From: Castellaniella sp036379515 | GTDB lineage: Bacteria; Pseudomonadota; Gammaproteobacteria; Burkholderiales; Burkholderiaceae_B | Direction: 5' to 3' | DNA: 64,000 bases | Assembly: GCF_036379515.1 (NCBI RefSeq) | Contig: NZ_DASVGN010000038.1 | Coordinates: forward strand, 62,001-126,000 | Part shown: positions 60,145-64,000 of the stretch, in pieces | How the letters are laid out: every line of letters begins with the position of its first letter | Numbering within the stretch: the first letter of the stretch is position 1 | Made by a program: the position numbers and the translations under genes | Notes under the pieces: model-generated | Databases searched by the model: none | Told to the model about the DNA's origin: nothing | The model's input: only the letters and a program-made list of their open reading frames with translations

Positions 60145-61637
60145 TCGGCGGAGGCTACCATGGCGCCTGAGCGCACTGATTCGCCTCGCGTGCGACTCAG
60201 CCGTTCGAGATACGCCGCATCGATGTCTCCCGTGACGTACCGGCCGCTGAAACAAGACGATTCGAACGCACGCAGCGCAGGATTCAGATCCCGCAAGGAC
60301 TGCTCAAGATCGCCCAGATCCTGATAGACCAGGTCATCTGCGCCAATCTCATGCGCGATCTGATCGGTATCCCGCCCAGTAGCAATCAACTCGGCCTGCG
60401 TCGGCATGTCGATTCCATATACGTTCGGATAGCGGACAGCCGGTGCAGCGGAGGCAAAGAACACCTTGTTTGCGCCCGCAGCGCGCGCCATATCGACAAT
60501 CTCGCGACTGGTAGTTCCTCGTACGATGGAGTCATCCACCAACAGCACGTTCTTGCCCTGGAATTCCCGGGCAATCGCGCTCAGCTTCTGTTGCACGGAC
60601 TTTTTGCGCACTGCCTGCCCCGGCATGATGAAGGTGCGCCCCACATAACGGTTCTTGATGAAGCCTTCGCGGTAGTTCAGGCCAAGATGCGAAGCGAGCT
60701 GCATCGCCGAGGGACGCGAAGAGTCAGGAATCGGCATGACGACGTCGACATCGCCCAGACGCAGAGTCTTGGCCACTCGATCTGCCAGGCATTCCCCCAT
60801 GTGCAGACGCGCATCATAGATGGAGACGCCGTCCATGATGGAATCCGGGCGCGCAAAGTAAACGTACTCGAATACGCAGGGCGTGTGCTCGAGCCCGGGC
60901 GCCGCACACAGCGCGTGGCTGAGTTCGCCTTCTTCCGTGACGACCACGGCCTCGCCTGGTGCGACGTCACGCACCAGCGAAAACCCGGTACCGGTCAACG
61001 CGACAGATTCAGACGCCAGCATCCATTCAACGCCAGCCTCGGTATCGCGACGGCCCAGGCACAGGGGTCGAATCCCGTAGGGGTCCCGAAATCCAACCAA
61101 ACCGAAACTGCTGATATTGGCAATGACGGCATATCCCCCTTTAGCCCGCCGGTGAACGGCGCGCACTGCCTGAAAGACGGCCTCGGAATCCAGGGTTCCG
61201 CCATCCGAGGCTTGCTGCAACTCATGCGCAAACACATTCAGCAGCACTTCGGAATCTGAATTGGTGTTGATGTGGCGGCGATCATGCTTGAAGAGCGACT
61301 CGCGCAGCTCACGCCAATTGGTCAGATTGCCGTTATGCACGAAGGTAATGCCAAAGGGTGCATTGACGTAAAACGGCTGAGCCTCGTCCACACTGGCGCT
61401 GGAGCCTGCCGTAGGATAGCGCACCTGGCCAATGCCGCTATTACCCGGAAGAGCACGCATATTGCGCGTGCGGAACACATCGCGCACTAGACCATGAGCC
61501 TTGTGCATGCTGAAGAATTGGTCGTGTGCAGTCGCAATTCCGGCAGCATCCTGCCCCCGATGCTGCAGCAGCAACAGGCTGTCGTAAATCAGCTGATTGA
61601 CGGGGCTGCGCCCCATCACACCTACTACGCCACACAT
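60135..61637 (-). CDS. purF: Amidophosphoribosyltransferase
   Basis: 500 aa from the ATG at 61637, so that Cys2 becomes the N-terminal nucleophile (MCGVVGVMG). Glutaminase part with YPTAGSSASVDEAQPFYVN, PRPP motif VLLVDDSIVRGTTSREIV. Commits PRPP to purine synthesis. Preceded by cvpA (13-nt gap), the usual neighbour. Confidence 0.96.
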   Translation of the reverse strand: MCGVVGVMGRSPVNQLIYDSLLLLQHRGQDAAGIATAHDQFFSMHKAHGLVRDVFRTRNMRALPGNSGIGQVRYPTAGSSASVDEAQPFYVNAPFGITFVHNGNLTNWRELRESLFKHDRRHINTNSDSEVLLNVFAHELQQASDGGTLDSEAVFQAVRAVHRRAKGGYAVIANISSFGLVGFRDPYGIRPLCLGRRDTEAGVEWMLASESVALTGTGFSLVRDVAPGEAVVVTEEGELSHALCAAPGLEHTPCVFEYVYFARPDSIMDGVSIYDARLHMGECLADRVAKTLRLGDVDVVMPIPDSSRPSAMQLASHLGLNYREGFIKNRYVGRTFIMPGQAVRKKSVQQKLSAIAREFQGKNVLLVDDSIVRGTTSREIVDMARAAGANKVFFASAAPAVRYPNVYGIDMPTQAELIATGRDTDQIAHEIGADDLVYQDLGDLEQSLRDLNPALRAFESSCFSGRYVTGDIDAAYLERLSRTRGESVRSGAMVASAEEA

Positions 61638-61650
61638 AATTCGATTCCAC

Positions 61651-62139
61651 TCAATAAGGAAGCAATTCTGCGACACTTGCCGGCAACAAGGCCTTGATGT
61701 GCTGGAAGCCCTTGACGAAGGCATCGGCCGTCTTGGCCTGCTGCCACCAGGGTTCTTCAGGAAGTTGCGTGTAGCCGGCCATGCCGACCAGCACCAGCAC
61801 CAGCAGGAATCCACGCACGGCCCCGAACACGGCGCCCAAACCATGGTCTGCGGGGGTCAGACCCGTACGGTCAACCAGCGCCCCCAGGGCCATGTTCAAA
61901 AGCCCCACCCCCATGAGCGCCACCACGAAGACCGCGCCATAGGCGGCCAGCGCTCGCAACAGGCCATTGTCGATCAGACTTACAAGCCAGCCGGAAACCA
62001 CGGGTCCCCACCAGACGGCCGCAACGAACGCGACGACGTAAGCGACCAGTGAGAGCACCTCGCGCAGGAACCCCCGCAGCAGCCCGATCAGGGCCGAGAC
62101 CGCAACAACCGCCAGCATGATGTAATCGAAACTGGTCAT
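61651..62139 (-). CDS. cvpA: CvpA family membrane protein
   Basis: 162 aa, four hydrophobic helices. Begins with FDYIMLAVVAVSALIGLLRG and includes GLLRALAAYGAVFVVAL, features of the colicin V production protein family. Role in the envelope unclear; almost always next to purF. Confidence 0.9.
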   Translation of the reverse strand: MTSFDYIMLAVVAVSALIGLLRGFLREVLSLVAYVVAFVAAVWWGPVVSGWLVSLIDNGLLRALAAYGAVFVVALMGVGLLNMALGALVDRTGLTPADHGLGAVFGAVRGFLLVLVLVGMAGYTQLPEEPWWQQAKTADAFVKGFQHIKALLPASVAELLPY

Positions 62140-62158
62140 AGGGTCCCTCAGACGCGGG

Positions 62159-63037
62159 TCAGTTGGCTGAAATCAAACTGTTCTGGTAGCCCAATGCCCG
62201 CAAGCGCGCCTGCGCGGCCTGCGCCGCTTCGTGAGAACCGAAAGGCCCCACCCGCAAGCGATAGACGGTACGCCCCGACGCCTGCCCACGCTCGACATAG
62301 GCATCCGTGACGCCCGCCTGGCGCAAGCTGTCTCGCCGCGCTTGAGCATCCTGTTCGGCGTTATAAGAGACCAACTGAAGAAAATACTTGCCTTGGGGCG
62401 CTGCCTTCGAAGGCGCTGCGTATTCAGGGGATTTTCCTGACAAAAGGGCAAGCGCCACAGAGCCATCGTCGGTGCGCTCTACCGGCTTGCGTGCCGGTTT
62501 GGCAGGCTCAGCGCGCTTGGGAAGCTCGGCGGGCCTGGTCTGAGGCGGCTTTTCAGGGCTTCTGGTGACCGAGGCCACAGCCGCATCGAGCTCGTGATTG
62601 CTTGCTGGTTCCTGTTCATGTGAAAGGCCTCGCGCATCGGGTGTCTCAGAAGCTACCGTGCCGGCAACCGAGCCTGAAGCAGCCGGGGTCGCATCACCAG
62701 ATTGCACCGTCCCTTGCGTGCTGCCAGCCGCAGAAGCCCCGGAGCCCGCGGCACTGGAAGGGGTACCAGCAGCGGGAGCACCGCCTGTTGCAGGCGTTCC
62801 AGCGGCCGCCAGAATCCCTGTCGGAGCGGCTGGTACGACAACCGGCGCGTGGGTGTCGTCGGTGACGGGCTCCTGGAAGAACCAAGGGACGATGATGACG
62901 GCGGCCAGCACCAGCACCAGCGCCCCAATGAGGCGCCGACGTGCCTTGGCGCGCAGCTCTTTCAACTGAGCATCGTTAGACCCTCGCGCGCGTGCGGGCG
63001 CACGTTTTTCTGAACCGGCTGCGTGGCGAAAGAACAT
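62159..63037 (-). CDS. SPOR-domain cell-envelope protein
   Basis: 292 aa. Cytoplasmic basic start, one membrane helix (IGALVLVLAAVIIVPWFF, ~35-52), a ~150-residue Ala/Pro/Ser/Gly-rich periplasmic linker, and a C-terminal SPOR domain (KYFLQLVSYNAEQDAQARRD ... VYRLRVGPFGSHEAAQAAQA). SPOR domains bind denuded glycans at the division septum. The gene precedes cvpA-purF, as DedD-type genes do in other proteobacteria. Confidence 0.88.
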   Translation of the reverse strand: MFFRHAAGSEKRAPARARGSNDAQLKELRAKARRRLIGALVLVLAAVIIVPWFFQEPVTDDTHAPVVVPAAPTGILAAAGTPATGGAPAAGTPSSAAGSGASAAGSTQGTVQSGDATPAASGSVAGTVASETPDARGLSHEQEPASNHELDAAVASVTRSPEKPPQTRPAELPKRAEPAKPARKPVERTDDGSVALALLSGKSPEYAAPSKAAPQGKYFLQLVSYNAEQDAQARRDSLRQAGVTDAYVERGQASGRTVYRLRVGPFGSHEAAQAAQARLRALGYQNSLISAN

Positions 63038-63054
63038 CGTGCCTGTAACCCCCT

Positions 63055-63078
63055 AAAAAAGCGGGTCAGCGACCCCGC
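63055..63078 (-). terminator. Intrinsic terminator-like hairpin at the folC end
   Basis: GC stem with arms 63061-63067 and 63071-63078 (one bulged G), 3-nt loop, followed on the - strand by six U (63055-63060). The folC stop codon lies in the stem. It stands 17 nt before the SPOR gene start, so it would limit read-through into SPOR-cvpA-purF. Confidence 0.65.
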
Positions 63079-64000
63079 CCGACGTACGCTGCAACGTCCC
63101 TGCCCTCGGCGTGCAAAACTTCGAGGATCGGACCCACCGTTGCAAACGACCCGAAGACCAGAATTCTATCATTGTCGGTCGCCTGCTTTCGTGCTTCAGC
63201 AAAGGCTTGCTGCGGAGTGTCAAATGTTGAAACCTGCACGTCACGATGCGCAACAGCCGGACGAGGGGCCGAACGCACCCCCGGCTTGCGAGAACGAGTG
63301 AGTTCGGCTGTGTGCTCGATGAACGTATCCACCGGCGCCTCATCTCCGCTGAGGCGATGCACGATCTGTGCCAGATCCTCGGCCTTCGTCCCCCGAGGTC
63401 CGCCCAGCGAAGTGCACATCCACCGGTCGATGCGCCTGGACATTTTTTCAAGCGTATGCTCGATGTCTTTGTCATGCAACATGCCGACCACCGCGTAGGT
63501 GTGGGGATAATGGCCCATGGCATCCAGGCTTTGCCCCAGGGCTGCCGCCGCGTGCGGATTATGCGCCACGTCCAGAATAATGTGCGGCAGGCCTGGCAGA
63601 ATCTGCACACGCCCCGGAAGATTGACGTTGATCAGTCCTTCTCGCACTTCTTGCTGGCTCACCACCAGCTTATTGCCCAGGGCTTCCAATGCCGCCAGTG
63701 CCGCCGACGCATTGATGAGCTGGTTGGCTCCCCGGAGTGCCGGGTAGCCCAGCGCAGCGCGACGCTGAGAGCGCCCGCCATAGGCCCACTGCTGGCGATC
63801 CCCCGAATAATTGAAATCCACGCCAAAGCGCCAGAGATCGGCACCGATCTTCTGCGCGTAATCCAGTACCGTCTGAGGCGGCAGGGGATCCGCACAAATG
63901 GCGGGGCAGCCGGGTCGGAATACGTGCGCCTTTTCAAACCCGATGGCCTCGCGGGTGTCTCCCAGCCACTGCATGTGGTCCAGGTCCACGCTCGTGAGAA
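63066..64000 (-). CDS. folC: Bifunctional folylpolyglutamate/dihydrofolate synthase (N-terminal part outside window)
   Basis: The frame runs off the right edge; ~311 C-terminal residues are present of an expected ~420-440. Mur-ligase-like: LDHMQWLGDTREAIGFEKAH at the central-domain end, ANQLINASAALAAL, and LDVAHNPHAAAALGQSL with the Asp/His of the C-terminal domain, then VFGSFATVGPILEVL. Adds glutamates to folates and makes dihydrofolate. Neighbour of SPOR-cvpA-purF, a common linkage. Confidence 0.94.
   Translation of the reverse strand, partial: LTSVDLDHMQWLGDTREAIGFEKAHVFRPGCPAICADPLPPQTVLDYAQKIGADLWRFGVDFNYSGDRQQWAYGGRSQRRAALGYPALRGANQLINASAALAALEALGNKLVVSQQEVREGLINVNLPGRVQILPGLPHIILDVAHNPHAAAALGQSLDAMGHYPHTYAVVGMLHDKDIEHTLEKMSRRIDRWMCTSLGGPRGTKAEDLAQIVHRLSGDEAPVDTFIEHTAELTRSRKPGVRSAPRPAVAHRDVQVSTFDTPQQAFAEARKQATDNDRILVFGSFATVGPILEVLHAEGRDVAAYVGRGR

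Noticed and set aside
1..64000. CRISPR arrays, tRNA or rRNA genes, insertion sequences
   Set aside because: No regularly spaced repeat, cloverleaf, rRNA segment or transposase was recognised when reading both strands.

Overview
The window looks like a chromosome segment of a betaproteobacterium of the order Burkholderiales, most likely family Alcaligenaceae (Bordetella/Achromobacter/Castellaniella/Pusillimonas-like). This rests on the high GC content, the translation/envelope gene order rpsB-tsf-pyrH-frr-uppS-cdsA-dxr-rseP-bamA-ompH-lpxD-fabZ-lpxA-lpxB-rnhB, and the mltG-tmk-holB-tatD cluster. The genus cannot be fixed from the sequence alone. No rRNA, tRNA, CRISPR array, transposase, integrase or phage gene was seen.

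Layout. 1-1647: 3' part of a MotA-like gene and a complete MotB/OmpA-like partner. 1677-7339: acylphosphatase, a DUF3298-type lipoprotein, then the leftward core operon mltG-tmk-holB-tatD plus an exported ankyrin protein. 7382-20994: a taurine dissimilation region. It holds a YeiH/UPF0324 exporter, an EamA permease, tauABC with the MocR-type regulator tauR, an APC permease, tauXY (taurine dehydrogenase), xsc and pta. 21021-24557: a tightly overlapped leftward operon of an IclR regulator and a CobS/CobT-like pair with no CobN in sight. 24630-26713: thiO-thiS-thiG. 26773-30691: a cassette of MHS-type transporter, GMC oxidoreductase and IclR regulator. 30721-34871: ygfZ, then a valine/isobutyryl-CoA catabolic operon. 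35049-40470: rnfH-ratA, smpB, an alkyltransferase, and the divergent ppsA/ppsR pair. 40433-55942: one long leftward run from rpsB to a TrmH-family methyltransferase, carrying translation factors, isoprenoid and phospholipid synthesis, lipid A synthesis and outer-membrane assembly. 56190-60114: map-glnD-dsbB. 60135-64000: leftward folC (cut by the window edge), a SPOR protein, cvpA and purF.

How the parts work together. The taurine genes form a complete carbon-source route. TauABC imports taurine, TauXY oxidatively deaminates it to sulfoacetaldehyde, Xsc makes acetyl phosphate plus sulfite, and Pta gives acetyl-CoA. The YeiH-family protein is a candidate exporter for the resulting sulfur oxyanion. 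TauD (the sulfur-scavenging dioxygenase) and a sulfite dehydrogenase are absent from the window. Repeats of the type CTGGCCCTAN occur about 90-100 nt upstream of tauA, tauX and the APC permease gene. Within each array, pairs of copies lie 23 nt apart, suggesting one TauR regulon with three target promoters.

The block from about 7.4 to 30.7 kb separates mltG from ygfZ. These two genes are often divergent neighbours in related genomes, so the catabolic genes look like an accessory insertion into a core locus. The most intriguing unexplained elements are the IclR-CobS-CobT operon, the TauR-box arrays, a second dyad in the xsc leader, and a 19-bp palindrome between ppsA and ppsR.
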